From an uncultured Lachnospiraceae bacterium (GTDB lineage: Bacteria; Bacillota; Clostridia; Lachnospirales; Lachnospiraceae): a stretch of DNA of 64,000 nt. Position numbers and translations under genes: made by a program. The DNA lies in NCBI GenBank assembly GCA_958428365.1, contig CAUAFT010000001.1:1-64000 (forward strand), given 5' to 3'. How positions within the stretch are numbered: position 1 is the stretch's first letter; the number at the start of each line of letters is the position of its first letter. Below are positions 52,071 through 61,974 of this stretch, piece after piece. Below the pieces are notes generated by a model. That model ran no database searches. It saw only the letters and a program-made list of their open reading frames with translations, and was not told the origin of the DNA.

Positions 52071-53339
52071 TTATTTTCCTCCTAACAGATTTTTCACGAT
52101 TTTCTGCGTGTCAAAAATCTCGATATCATCCGGTACATTCTGCCCATTGGTGATATAGGATAATTCCGCGTTGGAATACAATCTGATATTTAACAGATTT
52201 CCATAGGTCGACGTCTCATCCAGCTTCGTAAATATGATCTTGTAGTCCGCGATTTCCTTATATATATCTATAATGTCCAGTAAATCTCTGTATTTTGTCG
52301 TGGCGCTGATCACCAGATATACGGATTTGTCGTATTTCTCATCCACGCTCTCGATCAAATGCTTGATATCTTCCCGCTGCGCCTCGCTCTTGTGAGAAAA
52401 TCCGGCGGTGTCCACTAAAACGAGGTCATAGTCCTCGACGTTTTCAATCGCCTGATTCATCTCTTCCGCCGAATAAATGATGGTACACGGCTCGTCTAAA
52501 ATATTCGCATAAGTCCTAAGCTGCTCCGTTGCTGCGATTCGGTAGGTGTCTGCCGTCAAAAACGCCACCTTTTTTCCCTGCTCCAGCTTGTATTTTGACG
52601 CGATCTTTGCAATGGTCGTCGTCTTTCCCACTCCGGTAGGTCCGATGATGAACACCACCTTAGGTTTTGGACCGCTCAGATCGATGGGCTTTGGCTGTCC
52701 AAATTTCAGGATCATTTTCTGATAGACGTTGGAGAGGATATGGTCCACGCTGTTTCCGGCTTTCATAATATTCTCCAGCTCGTCTAAGATCTGATTGGCA
52801 TATTTTTCACTGACGTCATTGTCCAGCAGCGTCTTGTAGAGCATTTTCACAAAATGAAAATTCTCAGCCCCTGTCCTGCCGCTCTGCTCCGTCTTCTCCA
52901 ATGGTTTTTCCAGCTTCTCCTCGGAATATTCCTCCCCGGAAAAACGGTGCTGGATCATGTTCTGTAAGCTGTCTAACCGCTCCTCGATCCCGTTGGTCTC
53001 CTGTCTGGACTCCTTCAACACATGCTCGAACATGCCCAACTTTTCATTTTCCTCCGGCTCTTCTTTTTTTGCCAGAGGCGGAACCTGTATCGGTTCATCC
53101 GCCGCCAGATTGATCTGCTCATGCATTTTCAGCGGAGAGTGAAAAGCGCTGGCAGGCATGGCGTGCTCCGCCTCCTCCCTCGCCGCTGTCACCTCATAGG
53201 TTGGTTTCTTAAAAGCGCTGAGCACTCCCTTCGGCTTGATGGTCCGCACATTCATGATCACCGCGTCCATCCCCATCTCACTCTTTGCCTTTTCAATCGC
53301 TTCCGCTTCTGTCTTTCCCTGAAATTTGTTAATTATCAT
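52071..53339 (-). CDS. flhF: Flagellar SRP-type GTPase FlhF
   Basis: The 422-residue protein has an N-terminal basic domain (FQGKTEAEAIEKAKSEMG), a variable middle and an NG GTPase: G1 FIIGPTGVGKTTTIAKIAS, TADTYRIAATEQLRTYA, G3 LVDTAGFSHK and G4 FTKLDETSTYG. It overlaps the flhA stop by one base. Confidence 0.94.
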   Translation of the reverse strand: MIINKFQGKTEAEAIEKAKSEMGMDAVIMNVRTIKPKGVLSAFKKPTYEVTAAREEAEHAMPASAFHSPLKMHEQINLAADEPIQVPPLAKKEEPEENEKLGMFEHVLKESRQETNGIEERLDSLQNMIQHRFSGEEYSEEKLEKPLEKTEQSGRTGAENFHFVKMLYKTLLDNDVSEKYANQILDELENIMKAGNSVDHILSNVYQKMILKFGQPKPIDLSGPKPKVVFIIGPTGVGKTTTIAKIASKYKLEQGKKVAFLTADTYRIAATEQLRTYANILDEPCTIIYSAEEMNQAIENVEDYDLVLVDTAGFSHKSEAQREDIKHLIESVDEKYDKSVYLVISATTKYRDLLDIIDIYKEIADYKIIFTKLDETSTYGNLLNIRLYSNAELSYITNGQNVPDDIEIFDTQKIVKNLLGGK

Positions 53340-55372
53340 TAGTCTGTCACCATCCCAACTGATTGTAACTCAACATTTGAGTCCACTTCGTTATATGAAA
53401 TTACGATTAAATCCTTAAAATACTCTTCCGTCAGTTTCTTAAAATACATCCTCACGATCGGAGAAGTGATAATAATCGGGCTTTTTCCCAGATTCTCCAG
53501 CTTTGCGATCTCAGTCTCCACGGAATCCATGATCGCCTTGGTCTTTTCCGGATCGAGAGTCAGGTACGCTCCCTGTTCTGTCTGCTTCACGGAGGACATG
53601 ATCTCCTGTTCCACCTTCGGATCCAGGGTGACAACAGATGTCACCTCGTTTGCCGGAAAATACTTATTGGAGATTGCCCGCTTTAAGCTCTGCCGCACAT
53701 ACTCCGTCAATACATCCGTATCTCTGGATGTGGCGGCGTGATCCGCCAGAGTCTCAAAAATGGAAAGCAGGTCGCGAATGGAAATTCCTTCGCTTAACAG
53801 ATTCTGCAATACCTTCTGGATCTCTCCCAGTCCCAGCAGCTTCGGCGTCAGTTCCTCCACCAGAGCCGGGTTGGTCTCCTTGATATTGTCCACCAGATTC
53901 TGTACATCCTGTCTGGTCAGAAGCTCCGCAATATGGTTTCGGATGACCTCTGTCAGATGTGTGGCAATGATGGACGGGGGATCTACCACCGTATAGCCCA
54001 GGCTCTCCGCCCGTTCTCTCTGACCCTCCGTGATCCAGATCGCCGGAAGATGGAAGGACGGCTCAAAGGTGGGAATACCTGTGATCTCCTCCGTGACATA
54101 TCCCGGATTCATCGCCATGTAATGATCAAAGAGGATTTCACCCTCTGTCACCTGGATCCCTTTTATTTTAATAATATACTGATTTGGATTCAACTGGATA
54201 TTATCTCTAAGTCGAATGATCGGAACAACGGTTCCAAGTTCCAGAGCGATCTGTCTTCGTATCATGACCACACGGTCAAGCAGATCTCCTCCCTGGTTGA
54301 CGTCCGCAAGAGGAATGATTCCATAGCCAAATTCCAGCTCAATAGGATCCACCTGTAAGAGCGAGACCACATTTTCGGGTCTTCGGATCTCGTCTGCCTC
54401 CGCCTCTTCCTCGGCGACTTCATCCTCAATACTCTCAATTCCCACATCCGTCTGCATCTTTCTTGCACTGACAATGAATACTGCTCCCAAAGCCACAAAT
54501 AACAGCGTATTCAGTGGTGTAACGATTCCCAGAAAAGCCAGGGTGCCCCCTACCAGATAAAGAACCTTCGGAATGCCAAAAAGCTGCTGTACCAATACGG
54601 TTCCAAAATCCGCATCCTTGGATGCCTTCGTTACCAGAATACCTGTGGACAATGAGATCAGAAGAGAAGGAATCTGGCTGACCAGACCGTCACCGATGGT
54701 CAAAAGCCCATACTGCTGGATCGCATCTGCAAATTCCAGCCCCTGGTTCATCATTCCCATCGCCGTACCGCCCACTAAGTTGATCAGGGTGATAATGAGA
54801 CCCGCGGTAGCATCTCCCTTTACATACTTCGTGGCACCGTCCATGGCTCCGAAGAAGCTGGATTCCTGCTGAATCTTCTCCCGCCGCTCCCTCGCCTGCT
54901 TCTCGTTGATGGTTCCGGTATTCAGGTCCGCATCGATCGCCATCTGTTTTCCCGGCATAGCGTCCAGCGTAAATCTTGCCGTTACCTCAGATACACGCTC
55001 GGAACCCTTATTGATTACGATAAACTGAATCAGGATCAGAACGATAAAGATGATGGCTCCAATGATCATATTACCGCCGCCGACAAAGTTACCGAAGGTC
55101 TCCACCACGTTTCCCGGATCTCCGGTAGTTAAAATCAGACGTGTGGAGGAGACGTTCAAAGAAATCCTGAAAATCGTCGTGAACAGCAGCAGTGTCGGGA
55201 AAAAGGACATCTCCAGCACTTCCTGTACAAACAATGTATTAAACAGTATGATCAACGCAATGGACAGGTTGACTGCCAGCATGACGTCCAGCAAAAAACT
55301 TGGAATTGGAATAATAAAGAAAATAACCGCACAGAGCAGATATAATGCAACTCCAAAATCCGCTTTTTTCAT
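53339..55372 (-). CDS. flhA: Flagellar export gate protein FlhA
   Basis: The 677-residue protein has about eight N-terminal membrane helices (1-310) and a large cytoplasmic domain that binds chaperone-substrate complexes. The FHIPEP signature is visible (RFTLDAMPGKQMAIDADLN, then INEKQARERREKI), and the C-terminal part carries RVVDPPSIIATHL-type residues. It forms the nonameric ring of the export gate. Confidence 0.96.
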   Translation of the reverse strand: MKKADFGVALYLLCAVIFFIIPIPSFLLDVMLAVNLSIALIILFNTLFVQEVLEMSFFPTLLLFTTIFRISLNVSSTRLILTTGDPGNVVETFGNFVGGGNMIIGAIIFIVLILIQFIVINKGSERVSEVTARFTLDAMPGKQMAIDADLNTGTINEKQARERREKIQQESSFFGAMDGATKYVKGDATAGLIITLINLVGGTAMGMMNQGLEFADAIQQYGLLTIGDGLVSQIPSLLISLSTGILVTKASKDADFGTVLVQQLFGIPKVLYLVGGTLAFLGIVTPLNTLLFVALGAVFIVSARKMQTDVGIESIEDEVAEEEAEADEIRRPENVVSLLQVDPIELEFGYGIIPLADVNQGGDLLDRVVMIRRQIALELGTVVPIIRLRDNIQLNPNQYIIKIKGIQVTEGEILFDHYMAMNPGYVTEEITGIPTFEPSFHLPAIWITEGQRERAESLGYTVVDPPSIIATHLTEVIRNHIAELLTRQDVQNLVDNIKETNPALVEELTPKLLGLGEIQKVLQNLLSEGISIRDLLSIFETLADHAATSRDTDVLTEYVRQSLKRAISNKYFPANEVTSVVTLDPKVEQEIMSSVKQTEQGAYLTLDPEKTKAIMDSVETEIAKLENLGKSPIIITSPIVRMYFKKLTEEYFKDLIVISYNEVDSNVELQSVGMVTD

Positions 55373-55407
55373 GGTTATTTTCCTCCTTCCTGTCTATCTT
55401 CTTCCGT

Positions 55408-56535
55408 TTATCCCGGATGTTTCGTATGGTATACCATTGCCAGTACCTCGGCTACCGCCTGATATAACTCCGGCGGAATCTCCTGTCCGATGTCCACCGT
55501 AGCATAGAGGGTTCTGGCAAGTGGTTTATTTTCTACAATTTCGATCTTATTTTCCTTTGCGATCTCCCGGATCTTTAAAGCGATGTAATCCTCACCCTTT
55601 GCAAGCACCACAGGGGCTTTTGCCACCTCGGTATCATAGGAGATCGCAACGGACAGATGGGTCGGGTTAGTGATGACCACATCCGCCTTCGGAACGTCCT
55701 GCATCATTCTCCGCTGTGAGACCTCCCTCATCTTAGAACGCTGTCTGCTCTTGATCTCAGGATTTCCTTCCGTGTTCTTGAATTCATCCTTGACCTCCTG
55801 CTTGGTCATCTTCATCTCCTCGTTGAAGCGATGCTTCTGGTATGCCCAGTCCAGGATTCCCACCAGAAGATATACAATACTGATCTTCAGACCGGTATCT
55901 ATAATGACCGAACCGCAGAGCGCGATTGCCTGGGAGAGCGGAATTTCATATAGAATAAACAAATTATCTTTCTGATCGTCGATACAAGTATAAGCCACAT
56001 AGACGATCAGTGCAATTTTTAAAATGGATTTTACCAGTTCAAACAAGGATTCCTTGGAAAACATCCTCTTGAATCCATTGATGGGATTGAACTTGTCCAG
56101 CTTTGGCTGCATGGGCTTTGTGCTGACCTTCCACCCAACCTGGACGATACTGATCAGCAGCGCCACTGCCACGCCTACGGCGAGAAAAGGCGCCATGATC
56201 TTCAAAGAATCCACGATGGACATCCTAAGCAACTGATTTGCCGTAAAAGCGGACATTTCCTTGCCGCCGCTTTCGGCTATCTCCGGTATCTTATTGTACA
56301 CCGCGGCAAATTCCTCTATAAATCCCTTTCCCACATAGGATATGAAAATCTTTAATACTAAAAACAGAGCGATCAGGTCCACAGCGGAACTCAATTCTCT
56401 ACTCTTTGCAACCTTACCCTCTTCTCTGGCATCCTTTAACTTCTTGGCGGTTGCCGGTTCGGTCTTTTCCCCTCCCGGCCCATCCTTGGCAAACCATTGA
56501 AGATCATATTCCAAGTACAGTCTCATCTCTTCCAA
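55408..56535 (-). CDS. flhB: Flagellar export switch protein FlhB
   Basis: The 375-residue protein has a basic N-terminus (GEKTEPATAKKLKDAREEGK), four membrane helices and the cytoplasmic autocleavage domain with DVVITNPTHLSVAISY (cut between Asn and Pro of NPTH). It switches export from rod/hook to filament proteins. It follows fliR by 1 bp. Confidence 0.96.
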   Translation of the reverse strand: MEEMRLYLEYDLQWFAKDGPGGEKTEPATAKKLKDAREEGKVAKSRELSSAVDLIALFLVLKIFISYVGKGFIEEFAAVYNKIPEIAESGGKEMSAFTANQLLRMSIVDSLKIMAPFLAVGVAVALLISIVQVGWKVSTKPMQPKLDKFNPINGFKRMFSKESLFELVKSILKIALIVYVAYTCIDDQKDNLFILYEIPLSQAIALCGSVIIDTGLKISIVYLLVGILDWAYQKHRFNEEMKMTKQEVKDEFKNTEGNPEIKSRQRSKMREVSQRRMMQDVPKADVVITNPTHLSVAISYDTEVAKAPVVLAKGEDYIALKIREIAKENKIEIVENKPLARTLYATVDIGQEIPPELYQAVAEVLAMVYHTKHPG

Positions 56536-56536
56536 A

Positions 56537-57316
56537 TCAGTACATACCTTCTATAAATGCCACCATCAGCTTTTTCATCTCCGTAAAAATGAAATTTGAA
56601 ATATTCGGCAGCAGCCGAATGGTCAGAAAAAGTACCAAAAATCCAATCAAAATCTTTAACTGCATACCAATGGCAAACATATTCATCTGCGGAGCCACCT
56701 TCGCCATAATTCCCAGAATACAGTTCAATATCATCATCACCACAAAAACCGGCAGGATGATACGGAAAGCAATCACGAACAGATCCGTCATATACATCAA
56801 AAAGGAACTGAACAGATGCTCCCAGTCAAAGACCTGCCCGTTCACCGGAATCAATTCGTAGGAATCCACCACCGCCCGCAAAATATAATGATGCATGTCC
56901 GTGATGATCAGCAATAACAAAATAAAATAATTATACAACTGCCCTGTAATGTTGACCTGGGTATTGGTCATGGGATCAAATTCTGTCGCCATGGAGAGTC
57001 CGATCTCCATATCGAGCATATTTCCTGCTAATAAAATAATGGAATTACAAATATTTGCCGCAAATCCTATGAGCAATCCTGTAATTCCCTCCCTGATAAT
57101 AATAACGCCAAATCCAAATACTCCTTCATAATCAAGTTCTGTCCTTGGCAGAATCTGGTATAACAGCAGGGACACCATTACGGAAAACCCTACTTTTACA
57201 CGGTAGGGCGTATTATTCGTTCCATAAAACGGCGCTACCGCTACAAAACTTGCTACTCTTACCAGTATCATCAAAAAATATTCAAATGTAACTAACGAAA
57301 AACTCAAATTCACCAT
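56537..57316 (-). CDS. fliR: Flagellar export protein FliR
   Basis: The 259-residue integral membrane protein has about six helices, with REGITGLLIGFAANICN and EIGLSMATEFDPMTNTQ in the conserved centre. It is part of the FliPQR export channel and lies in the order fliP-Q-R-flhB. Confidence 0.94.
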   Translation of the reverse strand: MVNLSFSLVTFEYFLMILVRVASFVAVAPFYGTNNTPYRVKVGFSVMVSLLLYQILPRTELDYEGVFGFGVIIIREGITGLLIGFAANICNSIILLAGNMLDMEIGLSMATEFDPMTNTQVNITGQLYNYFILLLLIITDMHHYILRAVVDSYELIPVNGQVFDWEHLFSSFLMYMTDLFVIAFRIILPVFVVMMILNCILGIMAKVAPQMNMFAIGMQLKILIGFLVLFLTIRLLPNISNFIFTEMKKLMVAFIEGMY

Positions 57317-57322
57317 AGTTTT

Positions 57323-57595
57323 TTAGCTTAGATACACGCCAAAACTTGACCACAATGTTGTGATAAACTCTGTCAACTGTGTCAACATCCAGGAACCAAA
57401 GAGCATCATCCCCAGAAAAACTGCCAGAATCTTAGGAACAAAGGTAAGGGTCTGCTCCTGAATGGAAGTCACCGTTTGAAATATACTTACGATCAGTCCC
57501 ACGATCAGCGACACCAAAAGCAGCGGCGCTGCCACAATAATGATCGTATAGATCGCCTGACTCGCGATATCGAGTACCTCTCCCTGTGTAATCAT
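57323..57595 (-). CDS. fliQ: Flagellar export protein FliQ
   Basis: The 90-residue protein has two membrane helices and the conserved middle SLIVGLIVSIFQTVTSIQEQ followed by TLTFVPKILAVFL. The length is standard. Confidence 0.95.
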   Translation of the reverse strand: MITQGEVLDIASQAIYTIIIVAAPLLLVSLIVGLIVSIFQTVTSIQEQTLTFVPKILAVFLGMMLFGSWMLTQLTEFITTLWSSFGVYLS

Positions 57596-57618
57596 TTATC
57601 TCACCTCTTCTCCTTCCA

Positions 57619-58464
57619 TCACATAAACGTCTTTACAAGGTTTCCGATTACCAGATCCCATCCATCTGCCAGTATGAATAAGAGAATCTTAAAGGGCAGG
57701 GAAATGGTCGTAGGCGGAAGCATCATCATACCCATGGACATCAACACGGAAGCAACTACCATATCGATGACAATAAACGGAATATAGATAAGAAATCCTA
57801 TGATGAACGCCTGACGCAGCTCGCTGATGATAAACGCCGGAATCAACACGGTATTTGGAATATCATCATTTTCCTCATAAGTCACATCTGCGATCTCGCA
57901 GAACAGGTTCACATCCTTTTCCTGTACCTGACCGTACATAAACTCGCGGATTGGCTTCATGCCAATCTCCAAAGCCTCTTCCTGTGTGATCTCCCCGGCG
58001 TCCAAAGGCTTAATCGCCTCCTCGTTGATCTGTGTGAACACCGGCGACATGATCATAAAGGTCAAAAATAATGCCAGACCCACCAACACCTGATTTGGCG
58101 GCGAAGTCTGCGTACCAATGGCTGTCCTCAGAAAATGCAGGACCACAATAATCCTGGTAAAGGAGGTCAGCATGATCAGAATGGATGGAGCCAGTGAGAT
58201 CACTGTCAAAAACAGCAAAATCTTAATCGGCGCCGAGAGACTGCCTCCCTGATTGTTATAAGTAATGGACAGACCGTCATTCACATCATCTGCCGCATCC
58301 CTTATCTCATCTTCATCTCCGGTCAACTGACTGATATCATCCGCCGTAGTAGTCCCGGAGGTTGCATAAGCCGTCTGTGAAAAGCTCATGGAAAGGGTCA
58401 GTACGATCACAAAAGTTGCAAAAATAACAGAAAGAATACAATATCCTTTTTTTAACTTTCTCAT
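57619..58464 (-). CDS. fliP: Flagellar export protein FliP
   Basis: The 281-residue protein has a cleavable N-terminal signal (about 1-34), then the family segments SLAPSILIMLTSFTRIIVVL, FLRTAIGTQTSPPNQVLVGL and IPAFIISELRQAFIIGFLIY, and the C-terminal MGMMMLPPTTISLPFKILLF. It is the pentameric core of the export channel. Confidence 0.96.
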   Translation of the reverse strand: MRKLKKGYCILSVIFATFVIVLTLSMSFSQTAYATSGTTTADDISQLTGDEDEIRDAADDVNDGLSITYNNQGGSLSAPIKILLFLTVISLAPSILIMLTSFTRIIVVLHFLRTAIGTQTSPPNQVLVGLALFLTFMIMSPVFTQINEEAIKPLDAGEITQEEALEIGMKPIREFMYGQVQEKDVNLFCEIADVTYEENDDIPNTVLIPAFIISELRQAFIIGFLIYIPFIVIDMVVASVLMSMGMMMLPPTTISLPFKILLFILADGWDLVIGNLVKTFM

Positions 58465-58473
58465 TTTATCTGC

Positions 58474-58857
58474 CTATTTCTTCGGCAGGCGGTCTTTGAA
58501 TTTCTTCAGGATTTCCTGAAAACTCTCCCCTGCCTCTGTCTGTTTTGTCACTTCATAGGTGTCAAGGTCTTTCAACTGTTCTTTGGTCAGGGTAGTCAGC
58601 ATAGTGATCTCATCTTTTCCAATACCGACAACCAGATAGACCTCTCCTGCCTCAACAATCTGTATATATTTGTTCTGGGTCAGCTTCAGAGTCTCAATGA
58701 CTTGCAGATTCTTGTTAAAAGTTCTGCTCTTCTGATACCCCGCGATCCATTTCGTAGTAAAATAGGTGATCGCTAACACAAACACAAAGATCAACAGGAC
58801 TCCCAATAGCTGCATAAAACTGCTGAAACCGGAAGTTTTCATCTGTAACAGTATCAT
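58474..58857 (-). CDS. fliO: FliO-like flagellar assembly protein
   Basis: The 127-residue product has one membrane helix near the start (LLGVLLIFVFVLAITYFTTK) and a small cytoplasmic part with the FliO-type strand pattern QVIETLKLTQNKYIQIVEAG, then YLVVGIGKDEITMLT. FliO helps FliP assemble. It lies between cheY and fliP. Confidence 0.85.
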   Translation of the reverse strand: MILLQMKTSGFSSFMQLLGVLLIFVFVLAITYFTTKWIAGYQKSRTFNKNLQVIETLKLTQNKYIQIVEAGEVYLVVGIGKDEITMLTTLTKEQLKDLDTYEVTKQTEAGESFQEILKKFKDRLPKK

Positions 58858-58860
58858 TTT

Positions 58861-59223
58861 TTAACCAACTACTTTTTTGACAGCTTCCAGAACACGCTCT
58901 GCCTGGAATGGTTTTACGATGAAGTCCTTTGCTCCGGACTGGATCGCTTCAATTACCATCGCCTGCTGTCCCATTGCGGAACACATGATCACACATGCAT
59001 TGGCATCTTCTTCTTTGATCTTCTTCAATGCCTGGATTCCATCCATCTCCGGCATGGTAATGTCCATCAACACCAGATCCGGTTTTGTCTCGACATATTT
59101 CTCCACTGCCTTCGCACCATTTTCTGCCTCTCCGGCAATGTTGTAGCCATTCTTTGTAAGAATGTCCTTGATCATCATTCTCATAAATGCTGCATCGTCA
59201 CAAATCAAAATATTTTTTGCCAT
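58861..59223 (-). CDS. cheY: Chemotaxis response regulator CheY
   Basis: ATG 59223 is chosen because AAGGAG lies 9 nt upstream. The 120-residue single receiver domain has acidic DD in LICDDAAFMR, phospho-Asp in LVLMDITMPEMDG, Ser/Thr in IMCSAMGQ and Lys in DFIVKPFQ. It carries the signal from CheA to the FliM/FliY switch. Confidence 0.95.
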   Translation of the reverse strand: MAKNILICDDAAFMRMMIKDILTKNGYNIAGEAENGAKAVEKYVETKPDLVLMDITMPEMDGIQALKKIKEEDANACVIMCSAMGQQAMVIEAIQSGAKDFIVKPFQAERVLEAVKKVVG

Positions 59224-59254
59224 AATTTCCATCTCCTTACTCTTTTACATCTTT

Positions 59255-60424
59255 TTATTTTACAATTTCTGTAATTCGAACTCCAAAGCTCTCCTCAATT
59301 ACAACCACTTCGCCTTTTGCCACATATTTGCCATTCACTAATATGTCGATAGGTTCACCGGCAATCTTGTTCAGCTCGATGATCGTTCCAGGCGAAAGAT
59401 CTAAAATCTCCTGAATGGACTTACTGGTACGTCCCAGCTCCACCGTTACCTCCAACGGTACATCCATGATCAGATCAATATTTTCTTTCTGGAAAGCTCC
59501 TCCCAAATCACCCATGAAAGGCTGGAACTGTGCCGGTTGTACATTGACCGGCTGTCCGGCATACATCTGAGACATATCCTGCATCATTGGCTGCGCCGCC
59601 ATTGGCTGACCCATCATCGGCTGACCCTGCATTGGTTGTCCTTGCATTGGCTGCGCCTGCATCTGCTGCGGCTGCATCTGTGGAACAGGCTGTGGTTCCG
59701 CCTGCGGCTTTGCCGACGCTGCCGCCGGTTCCGATGCACTTGCCGCTGCATCCTTCTCCATATTATGGGTTACGCACTCGCACATCTCTTTTGCGAAGGA
59801 AACCGGATAGAGCTGCATGATCTCACTGTCCACCAGATCCCCGATCTCCAATTTAAAGGAGATCTTAACGAACTGTTTCGACAAAAATTCATCGATGGCC
59901 GCTTCATCCAGATCTTCCTGTAAATCGATCAGATCAGCCTGCGGCGGACTGATATCAATGGTCTTATTCAACATGGAAGAAAGGGAGGTGGCAGAAGAAC
60001 CCATCATCTGGTTCATCGCCTCACAGATCGCACTCAAGTGTAATTCTCCCAGCTCCGCATCTGTATTCGTACCATCACCACCCATCATCAGATCGGTGAT
60101 AATCTTTACGTCATCCTCCTTCAAAACAAGAAGGTTATTTCCATCCAGTCCAACCGTATAGGCGATTCGGATAAATACACATGGTCTCTCATAATTCTGT
60201 ACCACATCGTCCCATGTGCCCATACTTACGACCGGTGTTGAAATCTCCACCTTTCGGTTAACCAGCGAAAATAATGTGGTTGCTGCGGTTCCCATACTGA
60301 TGTTTGCAATTTCACCAACGGCATCTCTTTCCTGATCCGTCAACTGCTCCTCCGCGCCTGCCTGCTCGGATCCGGTATCATTCAGCAATGCATTGATCTC
60401 TTCTTGCGACAATATTCCGTCCAT
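59255..60424 (-). CDS. fliY: Flagellar switch protein FliY (CheC-like + FliN domain)
   Basis: The 389-residue protein has an N-terminal peptide that binds CheY-P (LSQEEINALL), CheC-like phosphatase motifs (VGEIANISMGTAATTLF; LSAICEAMNQMMGSSATSL), a Gln/Pro/Met-rich linker (about 225-300, QPMQG-type repeats) and a C-terminal FliN/SpoA domain (VTVELGRTSKSIQEILDLSP). It takes the place of FliN in the C-ring. It follows fliM by 4 bp. Confidence 0.95.
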   Translation of the reverse strand: MDGILSQEEINALLNDTGSEQAGAEEQLTDQERDAVGEIANISMGTAATTLFSLVNRKVEISTPVVSMGTWDDVVQNYERPCVFIRIAYTVGLDGNNLLVLKEDDVKIITDLMMGGDGTNTDAELGELHLSAICEAMNQMMGSSATSLSSMLNKTIDISPPQADLIDLQEDLDEAAIDEFLSKQFVKISFKLEIGDLVDSEIMQLYPVSFAKEMCECVTHNMEKDAAASASEPAAASAKPQAEPQPVPQMQPQQMQAQPMQGQPMQGQPMMGQPMAAQPMMQDMSQMYAGQPVNVQPAQFQPFMGDLGGAFQKENIDLIMDVPLEVTVELGRTSKSIQEILDLSPGTIIELNKIAGEPIDILVNGKYVAKGEVVVIEESFGVRITEIVK

Positions 60425-60428
60425 TACT

Positions 60429-61409
60429 TCACTGCTCCTCTCTTACTACTGATGTAATTCTTACTGCATACTTATCGCCAGTAGATCCCGGCAGCGCAGT
60501 AAACTTACGCATATTTCCAACAAAGACATCCAACTCATCATCTACCTTGGTGTCAAGCCTGATGATATCTCCCACCTGAAGACCTGAAAAATCACTGACT
60601 GAGATCGTACTGTTTCCCAGAACCGCTTTCATCGGCATCGGCGCTTTGGCGATCAGAGTCTCAATCGCCTCCGTATACTGTTTCTCATCCTTATTCTGCA
60701 TCGTGGAATACCAGTACTTGGTATTCAGCTTATCCATAACATCTTCTAAGGTAAGGTAAGGCAGACAGATGTTCATCAATCCCTCCACTTCCCCAATTCT
60801 TATATTTATGGTCACGATGGCTGTCATCTCACTTGGAGTAATGATCTGGGCAAACTGCGAATTTGTCTCAATTCGTTCCAGTCTCGGATGAATATCCACC
60901 ACGTTTTCCCATGGCTCCCGAAGCAGGTTGACCGCAACTGTCAGGATCCTCTCCACGATCAGAAGTTCTATCTCGGAAAAATCTCTCATCTTCTCCAGAG
61001 GTTCTCCCAGGCCTCCCAGCATCCTGTCCACCATGGTATATCCCAGATTGGATGCAATCTCCATAAGGATATTTCCCTGTAAAGGTGCAAAATTCACAAT
61101 TCCCAAAAGAATCGGATTAGAAAGTGCATTGGAAAATTCCAGATAGGTTGCCGCCTCTGCATTCATCACCTCAACCTGTACGTTTTTCCTCAGGTAAACA
61201 GAGAGGTTCGTCGACAATAGCCTTCCGTAATGCTCAAAAATAATTTCCAGGGTACGTAGATGCTCTTTTGAGAATTTTGCCGGTCTTGCAAAATCATAAT
61301 TTTTGATATGCTTCTCATTGCTGTCCTTGATCTCCTCTGCGTCCAGCTCGCCACTGCTGAGAGCCTGCAGCAGACTGTCTATTTCATTTTGTGATAAGAC
61401 CTCGCCCAT
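60429..61409 (-). CDS. fliM: Flagellar motor switch protein FliM
   Basis: The 326-residue protein has the N-terminal CheY-binding peptide (VLSQNEIDSLLQAL), the middle domain (FARPAKFSKEHLRTLEIIFE, GGLGEPLEKMRDFSEIELLI) and a C-terminal SpoA domain. It couples CheY-P binding to the direction of rotation. Confidence 0.96.
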   Translation of the reverse strand: MGEVLSQNEIDSLLQALSSGELDAEEIKDSNEKHIKNYDFARPAKFSKEHLRTLEIIFEHYGRLLSTNLSVYLRKNVQVEVMNAEAATYLEFSNALSNPILLGIVNFAPLQGNILMEIASNLGYTMVDRMLGGLGEPLEKMRDFSEIELLIVERILTVAVNLLREPWENVVDIHPRLERIETNSQFAQIITPSEMTAIVTINIRIGEVEGLMNICLPYLTLEDVMDKLNTKYWYSTMQNKDEKQYTEAIETLIAKAPMPMKAVLGNSTISVSDFSGLQVGDIIRLDTKVDDELDVFVGNMRKFTALPGSTGDKYAVRITSVVREEQ

Positions 61410-61445
61410 GAAACTTTCACCACCTGTTCGTTTGCTTATTCTTAT

Positions 61446-61961
61446 CTATTGACATGTCACACTGGAAAATCCTACGCTGACAATAAAATCCGAATCAAAT
61501 AAAGTCTGCAGATTCTTTAATATCTCATCCTGTATCGACTGCTGATCCTCTCGGAATTCTTCATATGTATGGCTGGAAACAACGCTGTTGATCTCATTTT
61601 TCAGAACGCTTTCTTTCTCTCCGATCGTCTCGCCAAATGCTTTATATCCATCGTTCTTCGTATCCATGGAAATAGAAGCTTTTAATACCACATAGTGATC
61701 CTTGTCGTCATCCCCCGGCTTCAGATTGATGGTCATTTCATCTTCAATATCATAAGTCGCGATCTGATCCATCGGAACGCTGGAAGCCGTTGTGCTGCTA
61801 TCGCCGTTTACCTCCAGTTTGATCGCTGAAGAAATCGTACTGATCAGTTCATTGGACTTCTTCACCTGCGGAACAACGGCGATCGCCAACACCGCTGTCA
61901 ATATCGTGTTTACTAATACCAGCGCCAGTATCAACACTGACATCAAATTTTTCTTCATAGT
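61446..61961 (-). CDS. fliL: Flagellar basal body protein FliL
   Basis: ATG 61961 (GAAAGGAAGTACT upstream) is preferred to a longer in-frame start that would overlap motB. The 171-residue protein has one N-terminal membrane helix and a periplasm-side domain with the FliL pattern (EMTINLKPGDDDKDHYVVLKA, and SDFIVSVGFSSVTCQ at the end). It stabilises the stator at the motor. Confidence 0.9.
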   Translation of the reverse strand, partial: TMKKNLMSVLILALVLVNTILTAVLAIAVVPQVKKSNELISTISSAIKLEVNGDSSTTASSVPMDQIATYDIEDEMTINLKPGDDDKDHYVVLKASISMDTKNDGYKAFGETIGEKESVLKNEINSVVSSHTYEEFREDQQSIQDEILKNLQTLFDSDFIVSVGFSSVTCQ

Positions 61962-61974
61962 ACTTCCTTTCTCG

